A stretch of 64,000 nucleotides of DNA from Microbacterium aoyamense (GTDB taxonomy: Bacteria > Actinomycetota > Actinomycetes > Actinomycetales > Microbacteriaceae). The notes under the pieces are model-generated. The model made no database searches, was not told where the DNA came from, and worked only from the letters and a program-made list of their open reading frames with translations. Both the position numbers and the translations under genes were made by a program. Every line of letters starts with the position of its first letter. Position 1 is the first letter of the stretch. Location: NCBI RefSeq assembly GCF_023155855.1, contig NZ_JAKNUT010000003.1, positions 186,001 to 250,000 of the forward strand. The letters run 5' to 3'. Of the stretch, positions 34,077 through 42,031 are shown in pieces.

Positions 34077-34336
34077 GCGGCGTACGCGGCGATCGCTTCG
34101 CGGATGAGCTCCGAGCGTGACTTGTGCTCGCGTTCAGCGCGGGCATCAAGAGCAGCCAGCTCCTCCGCAGTGAGTCGGAGCGCGACGACTTGGGCGGGCT
34201 CGGCTCCTCGGCCGGGCCGTCCGCGTCCTCGCCGTTTGAGAACCTCGACGTCGTAGCCGGCCTCAGCCTCAGCCGCCCAAGCCGCGATCTGCTCCTCCGT
34301 CACCGGAACTCCGTTGATCGACTCTTCGCCACCCAT
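34073..34336 (-). CDS. Ribbon-helix-helix antitoxin
   Basis: An 87-residue protein. The N-terminal half (GVPVTEEQIAAWAAEAEAGY) is typical of actinobacterial antitoxins that wrap the toxin. The C-terminal half is a clear ribbon-helix-helix: strand QVVALRLT, helix AEELAALDARAERE, then SRSELIREAIAAYA. It would neutralise the toxin and autorepress the operon. ATG 34336 is chosen; a GTG at 34372 would add 12 residues. The A/T-rich bases before it (34340-34376) are the likely promoter/operator. Confidence 0.75.
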   Translation of the reverse strand: MGGEESINGVPVTEEQIAAWAAEAEAGYDVEVLKRRGRGRPGRGAEPAQVVALRLTAEELAALDARAEREHKSRSELIREAIAAYAA

Positions 34337-34402
34337 TGCGGCATCGTAATACGAAATTCCAAATGAGTCCACGATTAACGGTCGGTAGGCGTTCGCAGTC
34401 GG

Positions 34403-34807
34403 TCACCCGGGCACCCCGGCGACGGCCTCAATCTCGACGAGCTGGTGTCGATAGCCAAGCACTGTGACGCCGAACAAGGTGCTCGGTACTTCGTGATCGC
34501 CGAATGTCTCGCGTACAACGCTCCACACCGTTCCGAGGTCGTCGGTGTCTGTCGATGCGACGAGAACTCGCGTGTATGCGACGTCCGTGAGTTCTGCACC
34601 TGAAGCTCGCAGCGCCGTCAGCATGTTGGCGAGGCACCGCGCCGTTTGTCCCGCGAAGTCACCGACGGGTGTGATGGATCCGTCGGCATCGAGTGGGCAT
34701 GATCCGGCCAGGTGGATGAGAGTTGAGCCGGCGGCGATCGCGGACCCGTACGCATACCCGGGCGTCTTCGCGAGGTCGTTCGATCGGATCAGCGTCACAA
34801 CGGGCAT
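34403..34807 (-). CDS. RidA (YjgF/YER057c/UK114) family protein
   Basis: A 134-residue protein of the RidA family: YGSAIAAGSTLIHLAGSCPLD in front, GDFAGQTARCLANMLTALRASGAELTDVAYTRVLVAS in the middle, and PSTLFGVTVLGYRHQLVEIEAVA at the end. The arginine in YTRVLV is at the place of the catalytic Arg of deaminase-active RidA. RidA removes reactive enamine/imine intermediates; many paralogs have other roles. The start is ATG 34807. It is upstream of the toxin-antitoxin pair on the same strand but separated by 66 bp. Confidence 0.86.
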   Translation of the reverse strand: MPVVTLIRSNDLAKTPGYAYGSAIAAGSTLIHLAGSCPLDADGSITPVGDFAGQTARCLANMLTALRASGAELTDVAYTRVLVASTDTDDLGTVWSVVRETFGDHEVPSTLFGVTVLGYRHQLVEIEAVAGVPG

Positions 34808-35005
34808 GGAGCCACGATAGTCAGCGCACGGATGGCGGTCCTCTTCTGAGGCGGGATTGGACGCCGGCCGCCCGCCACTTCGCACCTGGAGAACTAGGTC
34901 GATCACCTTCAGCCAGGTACTCGCATGTACATCGCGCGGCTGTAGCGGGTCGTAACGCTGAACATCCGACTCGGGCTGCGGGCGCGCGGGCTTTATGCTC
35001 GTTCG

Positions 35006-35806
35006 GTGGTTGAGCCGGGGCGGGTGCGAGATGGCGATGCTTGGATTTCGCCGCGCTGGTACTGGTGGCTCTTTCGATGGTCTCCACTGATCATGCTCGT
35101 CGGCTTGACTGCTGGCGGATGGCTGCTCATCCGCGCGCTAATGCTTGCAGCTGACAACCCACCCTTGGCCTTTGGTGTTGACATTCCAGTGGCTGCCGCG
35201 TTCGCCACCGTCTGGGCGGGCCTCGTGGCGGTGCTCCTACATCCGCTGCGATCCGTGATCGCGCGTCGGTCGGGCCCGTTCACCGCCGCGGCCGTGTTGG
35301 TCTGGCCATTGGGACGGCGATTCCGGGTCTGGACGATGGTCGCAGCGCCGGTCTGTGGATTACTCGCGGCCGGGTGCGTGGTGCTGTTGCCGATGACGCT
35401 CTGGGGCGATCTCTACCAAGGTGCCGAGCTCTGGCTCGCGGTTCCATTCGCTATCGGCCTCACGGTTGTTGGGATCGCTGCAACCTGGATCGTTCTACGC
35501 GCGGCGCTCCACGGGGTTGAGCTGACGTCGACGCACCTCATTGCGCGTGGCTTCTTCATCACCCGACGCTACGTGGGTGCCCAGATTGTCTCGATCAACG
35601 TGGTCGAGCTCAAGTGGTGGCCGAGCCTGGTTCTCAGCATGATGATGAACCGTAGCGTCGAGCACACCCTCCAACTTTCACTGGAAGACGGCACGGAGCC
35701 GCTGCTCTTCGCCAGCAACTCACACCCAGAAGATGTCGAAGCCGGGGCCGAGATCGTGCGCGCGTGGCGAGCGGCACTCGATAGTGCCGCGCACGCGTTG
35801 CCTTAA
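35006..35806 (+). CDS. Membrane protein with C-terminal PH-like domain
   Basis: A 266-residue protein beginning at GTG 35006. It has four hydrophobic helices (LIMLVGLTAGGWLLIRALML, VAAAFATVWAGLVAVLLHPL, VCGLLAAGCVVLLPMTLWG, VPFAIGLTVVGIAATWIVL). After them comes a soluble domain of about 80 residues with GVELTSTHLIARGFFITRRYVGAQIVSINVVEL, the pattern of bacterial PH-like (bPH) domains. The function is unknown. It stands alone in the accessory region. Confidence 0.65.
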   Translation: MVEPGRVRDGDAWISPRWYWWLFRWSPLIMLVGLTAGGWLLIRALMLAADNPPLAFGVDIPVAAAFATVWAGLVAVLLHPLRSVIARRSGPFTAAAVLVWPLGRRFRVWTMVAAPVCGLLAAGCVVLLPMTLWGDLYQGAELWLAVPFAIGLTVVGIAATWIVLRAALHGVELTSTHLIARGFFITRRYVGAQIVSINVVELKWWPSLVLSMMMNRSVEHTLQLSLEDGTEPLLFASNSHPEDVEAGAEIVRAWRAALDSAAHALP

Positions 35807-35881
35807 CCCGCAGATCGACATCCGCCAGGACATCCGATGCCGCACGGGAGCCGGTCGGCGAACGAACGGCTCCTACTCGGT

Positions 35882-35989
35882 CTAACGCTTCTCGATCTCC
35901 TTGAGGCGTTTGAGCTTGGCCCACGGCACGAATGCGATCCACGCGATTGACGCGATGGATGCGCCCATCAGCATTGAGGCGATGTCCAT
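35882..35989 (-). CDS. Short membrane peptide
   Basis: A 35-residue frame: MDIASMLMGASIASIAW, then IAFVPWAKLKRLKEIEKR. It has one hydrophobic helix and a strongly basic C-terminal tail, the usual shape of small regulatory membrane peptides. The codon third positions follow the genome's bias. The SD is weak. It lies in an otherwise empty 281-bp gap. Translation is a guess from composition only. Confidence 0.4.
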   Translation of the reverse strand: MDIASMLMGASIASIAWIAFVPWAKLKRLKEIEKR

Positions 35990-36087
35990 CCAGCCAGGCT
36001 AGAGGAGGCGCTCCGTCGCCACGTCCCTCGAGCGGGGGAACTTCACGCGTTCGGGCGCCGGTCGACGTGCGAGCGGCAAGCCGGTGA

Positions 36088-36306
36088 CTACTGGCCGAAG
36101 TCAGTCTCCTTGTGCGGCGCACCCGAGCGGTCGTAAGTCGTCCAGACGCCGATTCGACGACCGCGATCGAACGAGCCGCTGCGCATGAGGGTCCCGTCGA
36201 GTCGGAACCACTCCCAGTAGCCATCCATCTCGTCGTCGAGCATGTGACCGCGCCCTCGCACACTCCCGTCCTTGTGGAGCTCCTGGTACGGCGTGGGCTC
36301 TGTCAT
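36088..36306 (-). CDS. MORN/YwqK-like repeat protein
   Basis: A 72-residue protein with tandem MORN-like units: YQELHKDGSVRGRGHMLDDE, GYWEWFRLDGTLMRSGSFD and GRRIGVWTTYDRSGAPHKE. The 'G.W..Y/F..dG' repeats are those of YwqK-type proteins, sometimes annotated as antitoxins. No toxin-like partner sits next to it. The ATG at 36306 is the natural start. It is 102 bp beyond the resolvase gene on the same strand. Confidence 0.7.
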   Translation of the reverse strand: MTEPTPYQELHKDGSVRGRGHMLDDEMDGYWEWFRLDGTLMRSGSFDRGRRIGVWTTYDRSGAPHKETDFGQ

Positions 36307-36408
36307 CCGACCATGTTCGCAGAGGCAGGCACCGGCCGCTCCCTCATCCAGGCTCGACCGACGGTCCCCGGCCGGGCGGCGAGCGCGCCGGCCGAGGACC
36401 CGGATCAC

Positions 36409-36981
36409 TCAATGGGCCGACGCGGCTCGACGCTGGACCTCGCGGGAGATCGTCGCGCGCGAGACGTTGAAGAGCTCCGCGATTTCGGTCTGCGTGTACT
36501 CCCTGTCGTCCAGCAGTTCGTAGAGATGACCTCGCTGGGTACGCGACAGCTTCGGCTGCTTGCCGCGCAGCCTGCCCTTCGCGCGCGCGATCGCCATTCC
36601 CTCGCGCGTCCGCATGAGGATCAGATCCGACTCGAATTCGGCGACCATCCCCAGCACGTTGAAGAGCAGGCGGCCGACCGGATCGGTCGGGTCGTAGAGG
36701 CTCCCGCCAAGACTCAGCACCACTCCTTTCAGTGTGAGTTCGTCGGCGATGCCGCGCGCGTCCTTCAGCGAACGTGCGAGGCGATCGAGCTTCGTCACCA
36801 CGAGCGTGTCGCCGCGCCGCACGGCGGCGAGCGCCTCTCTCAGTCCGGGTCGCGCCCGGTTCGTGCCCGTCATCCCGTGATCCACGAAGATGCAGGCTTC
36901 ATCCACTCCCAGCCGCGCGAGAGCCTCGCGCTGAACAGTGAGGTCCTGTTCGAGCGTGGAGACTCTGGCGTACCGCGACAA
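36409..36981 (-). CDS. Serine recombinase (resolvase/invertase family)
   Basis: A 190-residue resolvase/invertase. The catalytic serine is in YARVSTLEQDL (residue 8), followed by FVDHGMTGTNRARPGL, the conserved VVTKLDRLARSLKDA and FNVLGMVAEFESDLI, and a C-terminal Hin-type helix-turn-helix (YTQTEIAELFNVSRATISREVQRR). The only start is TTG 36981, so just three residues precede the first beta strand (SRYARV); the normal few extra residues are missing and the 5' end may be truncated. It abuts the terminator of the DUF805 gene and marks the right edge of the accessory region. Confidence 0.85.
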   Translation of the reverse strand: MSRYARVSTLEQDLTVQREALARLGVDEACIFVDHGMTGTNRARPGLREALAAVRRGDTLVVTKLDRLARSLKDARGIADELTLKGVVLSLGGSLYDPTDPVGRLLFNVLGMVAEFESDLILMRTREGMAIARAKGRLRGKQPKLSRTQRGHLYELLDDREYTQTEIAELFNVSRATISREVQRRAASAH

Positions 36982-36987
36982 CGAAGC

Positions 36988-37016
36988 GCGCCCCGCCGGA
37001 AGACCCGGCGGGGCGC
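36988..37016 (-). terminator. Terminator hairpin after the DUF805 gene
   Basis: A perfect 12-bp stem: 36988-36999 pairs with 37005-37016, loop AAGAC. It lies 20 bp past the DUF805 stop and only 7 bp before the resolvase start codon. There is no long T-run on the minus strand (CTTCGTTG follows). Confidence 0.75.
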
Positions 37017-37035
37017 ACTCGTGAAAAGAAGGAAG

Positions 37036-37509
37036 TCAGACGTCGAAGCGAGCACCCTGCGGGTTGCTGTCCGACACGTAGAAGACGAGCAGGATGATCC
37101 AGCCGACGAAGGGGATGAGGCCGAGGAACCAGAACCCGCCCGACCGGTTGGTGTCGTGCAGGCGGCGCCACGCGAGCGCGAGGCTCGGGATCAGGACCGC
37201 GAGCCCCCAGAGTCCGAGCAGGCTCGAACCGACGACGAAGAGCGGGCCGGGGACGGTCGTGCCGGTCGTCGCGTCGATGGTCGCGCCCGAGAAGCCGAGG
37301 ATGGCCGTGAGTGCGTAGAGCACGCCGACGACGATCACGTTCGCGAGGTACCACCACCAGAACTCGCTGCGGCTGGCGCGGCCTGTGAAGGTCGCGTACT
37401 TCTTCCAGAACCGCGAGAAGGCCTGGCCGAACGACGCGCCGTAGAAGGGCTGCGAGAGCGGCGGTTCGCCGGCGACGCCGGCGGGCTGCGGGGCGGGCGG
37501 CTGGGTCAT
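37036..37509 (-). CDS. DUF805 family membrane protein
   Basis: A 157-residue membrane protein of the DUF805 (YhaH-like) family: FWKKYATFTGRASRSEFWWWYL opens the domain, followed by three to four helices, the signature SLALAWRRLHDTNRSGGFW, and a last helix FLGLIPFVGWIILLVFYV. The first 30 residues are Pro/Ala-rich and disordered. The family's role is unknown. ATG 37509 follows GGAGG. A terminator lies after it. Confidence 0.88.
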   Translation of the reverse strand: MTQPPAPQPAGVAGEPPLSQPFYGASFGQAFSRFWKKYATFTGRASRSEFWWWYLANVIVVGVLYALTAILGFSGATIDATTGTTVPGPLFVVGSSLLGLWGLAVLIPSLALAWRRLHDTNRSGGFWFLGLIPFVGWIILLVFYVSDSNPQGARFDV

Positions 37510-37685
37510 GGGGTTCCTCCAAGGAAGCTGAGCGGATGCCTCGACCATCCTGGCGTATCCGCCGCGCCCGCAGGGAGAATTCTCGGCCGCGTGTCGCTGC
37601 GTGTCAGACGGCGGGCGGGGCGCGCCGCGCCGACATTCGGCGCGCTGTCGGGGATCGGGACGCGGTCCGCCCTATATTGACCGCA

Positions 37686-39401
37686 ATGGCGACGCTGGGG
37701 GCAACAGCTCAGGGGACCGAATCCGCCCCTGAGCACTATCCGTGGGTGGAGCACCCGCGCAGTGCGATGCTGTTGCGGGGCGAAGTCAGCGACCTCACTC
37801 CAGAGCCCGGGCGGCGACTCGGGATGGCCTTGGTCACCCGCGGGGGCGGACGGATTCGATTGAACGAGGCGCTCGTACGCGAGAACGCACCGTTCATCGA
37901 CTCTCGCACCCTGGTGGTGGCGGTCGGGTCCAATGCATCGCCCCAGGTGATCGAGCGGAAGTACGCGCGCGCGGATCACGTCCTCTCGCACGCCACGCCC
38001 TTCATGACGTGCAGCATCGAGGGCATCGGCATCGGTCATTCCGCACATGTGTCCAAGGGCGGCTACATCGCCGCGACGCCATTCGCGCGGGTCCATCATC
38101 GACAGCAGTTCGTGGCGTCGTGGTTCGACGACGATCAACTCGCCCTCGTCGATTCGACAGAGCCGAACTACGAGAGGGTCCTGGTGTCGGGTCGTGAGTA
38201 TCCGCTCACGCTGGAATCAGGGGAGCGTCCCGAGCACTACTACCTCTATGTGTCCACGCACGGGCTGATTCGGGATCACGTGACGGACAGCCCTCTTCCC
38301 TTCCGCTCGCAGGGCGAACTCTTCGAATGGCTGCGCGCCGCCACCGGAGATGACACCTTCGCTGGGCCTGCGGCTGAGGTCTGTCTTCGTTTGATCGAGC
38401 CGGGCATCCAGCAGTCGACGACAGAACTGCTTCACCGAAGCACGCCGGCGATCCACGGATTGCGCGTGGTGGATCGGGCAGCCGTGGTGCACTACGGCGC
38501 CACGCGCGACTTGGCGAGGAGGGGCGATGGGCTCCTCGCGGTGTTGCCGACGGCGGACCGCGTCGCGCGCAAGGGAGAGAACGTCATCAGCGTCGGCGCC
38601 ACGACCAAAGAGCGCCTGGGACTGAGTTCGCACGCGCTCGTTTCCGCTGAACCGTGGCGCGGCGCGTCTCGTCCTGGAGTGGTGGCAGCGGTGGTCGAGG
38701 ACGCTTCGCTGCCAGACGGGGTCGTCGGCGCCGATCAGGTGGTGCGCAACGCGCTCGGGGTCGAACGGCAGGAGCACGTCTCACTGCGGCCGGTCTCAGC
38801 GAAGCGCTCGAGACTGGGCACGTTCCTCATCGGACGATCGATCGTGCTCTTCTGCCGCGTCGAGGCGGCGGACCTGGCGAACGTGGAGCAGGACGTCGTT
38901 CTGTGCGATCCCCTCGTGCTGCACCTGCTCGGCATCCAGGATGCGAGCCGCATCATCATCGAGGGTGCGCCCGCAGCAGGTCGGGATGATGCGCCGACGC
39001 TCCGGATCCGCGCAGTCACGATCACTGACGAGCTGAGCGCGAGGCGCCGCGAGCTGAGCGGCGGAAGCCTCACAGCCCGCTATCCGAGTTCAAGTGACGC
39101 GCTGGGGGTGTTTCCGGATCTGCCTCGGCTCTACCTGGACGCGAGGTATCGGCAGTTCCTCGGACTCGGCACGCACAAGCTCGCCGCGGTACGCGTGCGG
39201 GCCAGCAGAGGAGATCAGACCGTTCGCGAGCTCCGCGAGCTGGTGTTGATCTTCGCGCTGGCCATCATCGGCATCGCGACCTCGCTGACGAACCCCGTCG
39301 TGGTCGGAGTGTTCTTCGCCGTCCTCATCGCCGCCCTGATCGTCGTGCGGGAGCGGCTTCGAGGTCAGCTCGGGGTGCGCAAGACGAAGTACCGCCGATG
39401 A
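37686..39401 (+). CDS. Multi-domain membrane protein with gamma-glutamylcyclotransferase-like N-terminal domain
   Basis: A 571-residue protein. An N-terminal region (about 70-190) has the gamma-glutamylcyclotransferase (GGCT) pattern: VVAVGSNAS at 77-85 in place of the usual YGSN, the strand block GIGIGHSAHVSKGGYIAATPF, and QLALVDSTEPNYERV with Glu159 at the position of the catalytic Glu. A middle part (about 300-480) has repeated barrel-type segments (ADQVVRNALGVERQEHVSLRPVS, then VVLCDPLVLHLLGIQDASRI). Two C-terminal helices (LVLIFALAIIGIATSLT, VVVGVFFAVLIAALIVV) close the protein, with a basic tail. I know no family with this order. The gene is convergent with the ABC ATPase, 4 bp apart. 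Confidence 0.7.
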   Translation: MATLGATAQGTESAPEHYPWVEHPRSAMLLRGEVSDLTPEPGRRLGMALVTRGGGRIRLNEALVRENAPFIDSRTLVVAVGSNASPQVIERKYARADHVLSHATPFMTCSIEGIGIGHSAHVSKGGYIAATPFARVHHRQQFVASWFDDDQLALVDSTEPNYERVLVSGREYPLTLESGERPEHYYLYVSTHGLIRDHVTDSPLPFRSQGELFEWLRAATGDDTFAGPAAEVCLRLIEPGIQQSTTELLHRSTPAIHGLRVVDRAAVVHYGATRDLARRGDGLLAVLPTADRVARKGENVISVGATTKERLGLSSHALVSAEPWRGASRPGVVAAVVEDASLPDGVVGADQVVRNALGVERQEHVSLRPVSAKRSRLGTFLIGRSIVLFCRVEAADLANVEQDVVLCDPLVLHLLGIQDASRIIIEGAPAAGRDDAPTLRIRAVTITDELSARRRELSGGSLTARYPSSSDALGVFPDLPRLYLDARYRQFLGLGTHKLAAVRVRASRGDQTVRELRELVLIFALAIIGIATSLTNPVVVGVFFAVLIAALIVVRERLRGQLGVRKTKYRR

Positions 39402-39405
39402 GGCT

Positions 39406-41094
39406 TCAGACGGCGATGTCGAGTTCGTTGCCGGGGATGGATGCCAGCAGCTTGCGCGTGTAGGGATCACGAGGGTTCGTGAAGATCTCCTCGGAGGTCG
39501 CGGCCTCCACGAGCTTGCCGTCCTTCATGACGCACACGTAGTCGCTGATGAGGCGGACGACGGCGAGATCGTGCGAGATGAAGAGGTAGCTCAGGCCGTA
39601 CTCCCGCTGCAGGTCGCGCAGGAGGGTGAGCACCTGATCCTGCACGAGCACGTCGAGAGCCGACACCGGCTCGTCGCACACGATGAGCTCGGGCGAGAGC
39701 GCGAGGGCGCGCGCGATCGCGACGCGCTGGCGCTGGCCGCCCGAGAGTTCGGACGGATACCGGCTCATCATCGACGCGGGCAGGGCCACGTCATCCAGCA
39801 GCTTCTTGACGCGCGCCGTGCGCTCCTTCGACGAGCCGCGCTTGTAGAACGCGAGGGGCTCTTCGATGATGCGCTCGATCGTGAACATCGGGTTGAGCGA
39901 CGAGTACGGGTCCTGGAAGATCGGCTGCACCTTCTGGCGGAAGTCCCGCAGCTCGCGGCCCTTGAGCGTCGCGACATCCTGGCCCTCGAACCGCATCGCG
40001 CCGCTCGTGGGCTCGATGACCTTGAGCAGCATGCGCGCCGTCGTCGTCTTGCCCGAGCCCGATTCGCCGACGATCGCGACCGTCTCGCCGCGGGGGATCG
40101 AGAGCGACACGTCGTCGACGGCGACGAAGTCCTCCTTCTTGCCGCGGATCTTGAACACCTTCGTCAAGTTCTCGATCTCGACGATGTTGTCGACGGGGGT
40201 GGATGCCTCGGCCGCGGCCTCGACCGGTGCCACCGGCGCCGCGGGCCGGGCGTGCGCTTCGGGCCGCAGTCGCACGGCGGCGACCGACGGCGCGGCCTTC
40301 ACGAGCGCCTGCGTATACGGCTGCTGCGGGTCCTCGAGGATCTGGCGGGCGGGACCCTGCTCGACGATGCGGCCGCGGTTCATGACGACCACGCGCGAGG
40401 CGCGTTCGGCGGCGAGCCCCAGGTCGTGCGTGATGAGCATGACCGCTGTGCCGAGTTCGCCCGTCATGCGCTCGAGCTGATCGAGGATCGTCTTCTGCAC
40501 CGTCACGTCGAGTGCGCTCGTGGGCTCGTCGGCGATCAGCAGCTTGGGGTTGCAGGCGAGACCGATCGCGATGAGCGCGCGCTGGCGCATGCCGCCCGAG
40601 AACTCGTGCGGGTACTGCTTCGCGCGCTCCTCGGCGTTCGGGAGCCCCGCCGCGGCGAGGGTCTCGATGACCTTGCGGTCGACGTCCTTGCGGGTCGCGA
40701 GACCGTGCGCGAGCAGGGTCTCGGCGATCTGCGTGCCGATCTTCGAGACGGGATTGAGGTTCGACATGGGGTCCTGCGGCACGAGCCCGATCGACCCGCC
40801 GCGGATGGTGCGCATGACGCTCTCGGGCGCGCCCACGAGGTCCTGACCCTCGAAGAGGATGCTGCCCCGCGTCACCCGTCCGTTGCCGGGCAGCAGACCG
40901 ATCGTGGCCATCGCGGTGGTCGACTTGCCCGACCCCGACTCGCCCACGATCGCGAGCGTCTCGCCGGCCGCGAGGTCGAGATCGACGGCCTGCACGGCGT
41001 GCACGGGGCCCTCGAGCGTCTGGAACTCGACCGCGACATCCCGCACCTGCAGGAGGGGGGTGCCGGCGGCGAGGCGTTCGGTGGAGCGAGGCAT
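39406..41094 (-). CDS. Peptide-type ABC transporter, fused dual ATPase (DppD-DppF-like)
   Basis: A 562-residue cytoplasmic protein with two complete ATPase domains. Domain 1: Walker A GESGSGKST at 51-59, signature FSGGMRQR at 165-172, Walker B LLIADEP at 185-191. Domain 2: Walker A GESGSGKT at 343-350, signature LSGGQRQR at 450-457, Walker B IVCDEP at 471-476. The C-terminal extensions after each domain (PQQPYTQAL and PRDPYTRKLLASIPG) are characteristic of oligopeptide/nickel importers. It would power a DppBC-type permease pair; none is adjacent, and the only one here is at 3.97-5.93 kb. The ATG at 41094 is chosen (G-rich SD); an ATG at 41133 would add 13 residues. Confidence 0.92.
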   Translation of the reverse strand: MPRSTERLAAGTPLLQVRDVAVEFQTLEGPVHAVQAVDLDLAAGETLAIVGESGSGKSTTAMATIGLLPGNGRVTRGSILFEGQDLVGAPESVMRTIRGGSIGLVPQDPMSNLNPVSKIGTQIAETLLAHGLATRKDVDRKVIETLAAAGLPNAEERAKQYPHEFSGGMRQRALIAIGLACNPKLLIADEPTSALDVTVQKTILDQLERMTGELGTAVMLITHDLGLAAERASRVVVMNRGRIVEQGPARQILEDPQQPYTQALVKAAPSVAAVRLRPEAHARPAAPVAPVEAAAEASTPVDNIVEIENLTKVFKIRGKKEDFVAVDDVSLSIPRGETVAIVGESGSGKTTTARMLLKVIEPTSGAMRFEGQDVATLKGRELRDFRQKVQPIFQDPYSSLNPMFTIERIIEEPLAFYKRGSSKERTARVKKLLDDVALPASMMSRYPSELSGGQRQRVAIARALALSPELIVCDEPVSALDVLVQDQVLTLLRDLQREYGLSYLFISHDLAVVRLISDYVCVMKDGKLVEAATSEEIFTNPRDPYTRKLLASIPGNELDIAV

Positions 41095-41275
41095 CCCCCC
41101 ATCCTGCCTCCCGACGTGCTCCGATGCACCCATGGCCGTGCAGCCTTTACCCAGTCGTAACGGCGGAGTGGTGTGCACAACGTCGGCAGGATCTCGCCGA
41201 GAGGGCCCGCAGAGGAGGTCACGAAAGGTCATCGCCTCGATCTGCCGTCGTTGTGCACGCCGCTACCGTGGACTC

Positions 41276-42031
41276 GTGACATCCATCGACCTCAATGCCG
41301 ACCTCGGCGAGACGGTCGACGGCGTGCCCACGGCCGACGACGAGGCGATGTTCGCGGTGATCTCGAGCGCGAACATCGCGTGCGGCGCGCATGCGGGCGA
41401 CGCCGAGTCGATGCGCGAGGCGGCAGATCGCGCGGAACGGTTCGGCGTCGCCGTCGGAGCGCATCCGTCGTTCCCCGACACGGCGAACTTCGGTCGCGTC
41501 GATGTGCGGATGCCTGCCGACGAGCTCACGGCGACGGTCGCGCAGCAGCTTGCGGCGCTGGATGCCGCAGGCGCGGTCATCCGGTACGTCAAGCCGCACG
41601 GAGCGCTCTACCACGCTGTATCGCGCCGCACGGAGGACGCACGAGCGGTGGCGTCGGCCGTCGCGATCGCGTCGGAGCGCCTAGGCCGGGCGCTGCCGAT
41701 TCTCGGCATGGACGGCGCGATCGTCGATGCGGCGGCCGAGGCGGGCCTGCCGTTCGTGCGTGAGGCCTTCCTCGACCGCGGATACCTCGCGGACGGCACG
41801 CTGGTGCCGCGGTCCGCGCCGGGAGCGCTGCTCGACGATCCCGACGCGGTGGCTGCGCGCGCCGTGCTCCTCGTCGACGACGGCATCGTCGAGACCGTCG
41901 ACGGCGAGCGGATCGCGATGGATGCCGCGTCCCTCTGCCTGCACGGCGACTCCCCGTCGGCCGTCGCGATGGCGCGCGCCGTACGGTCCGTGCTCGACGA
42001 CGCGGGAGTGACGGTGCACGCGCCATGGTGA
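41276..42031 (+). CDS. pxpA: 5-oxoprolinase subunit A
   Basis: A 251-residue protein of the LamB/YcsF family, now known as 5-oxoprolinase subunit PxpA. It begins VTSIDLNADLGETVDG, the family signature, and continues with NIACGAHAGD, VAVGAHPSFPD, YVKPHGALYH and ILGMDGA. With PxpB and PxpC it hydrolyses 5-oxoproline (pyroglutamate) to glutamate using ATP. The start is GTG 41276; the longer frame upstream is non-coding. Its stop overlaps the start of the pxpB-pxpC fusion by 7 bp, so the two are coupled. The gene is divergent from the dual-ATPase gene, with 181 bp between starts. Confidence 0.92.
   Translation: MTSIDLNADLGETVDGVPTADDEAMFAVISSANIACGAHAGDAESMREAADRAERFGVAVGAHPSFPDTANFGRVDVRMPADELTATVAQQLAALDAAGAVIRYVKPHGALYHAVSRRTEDARAVASAVAIASERLGRALPILGMDGAIVDAAAEAGLPFVREAFLDRGYLADGTLVPRSAPGALLDDPDAVAARAVLLVDDGIVETVDGERIAMDAASLCLHGDSPSAVAMARAVRSVLDDAGVTVHAPW

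Noticed and set aside
36088..36306. MORN/YwqK-like protein as antitoxin of a local toxin.
   Set aside because: No toxin-like gene is adjacent, and the resolvase is the only close neighbour on the same strand.
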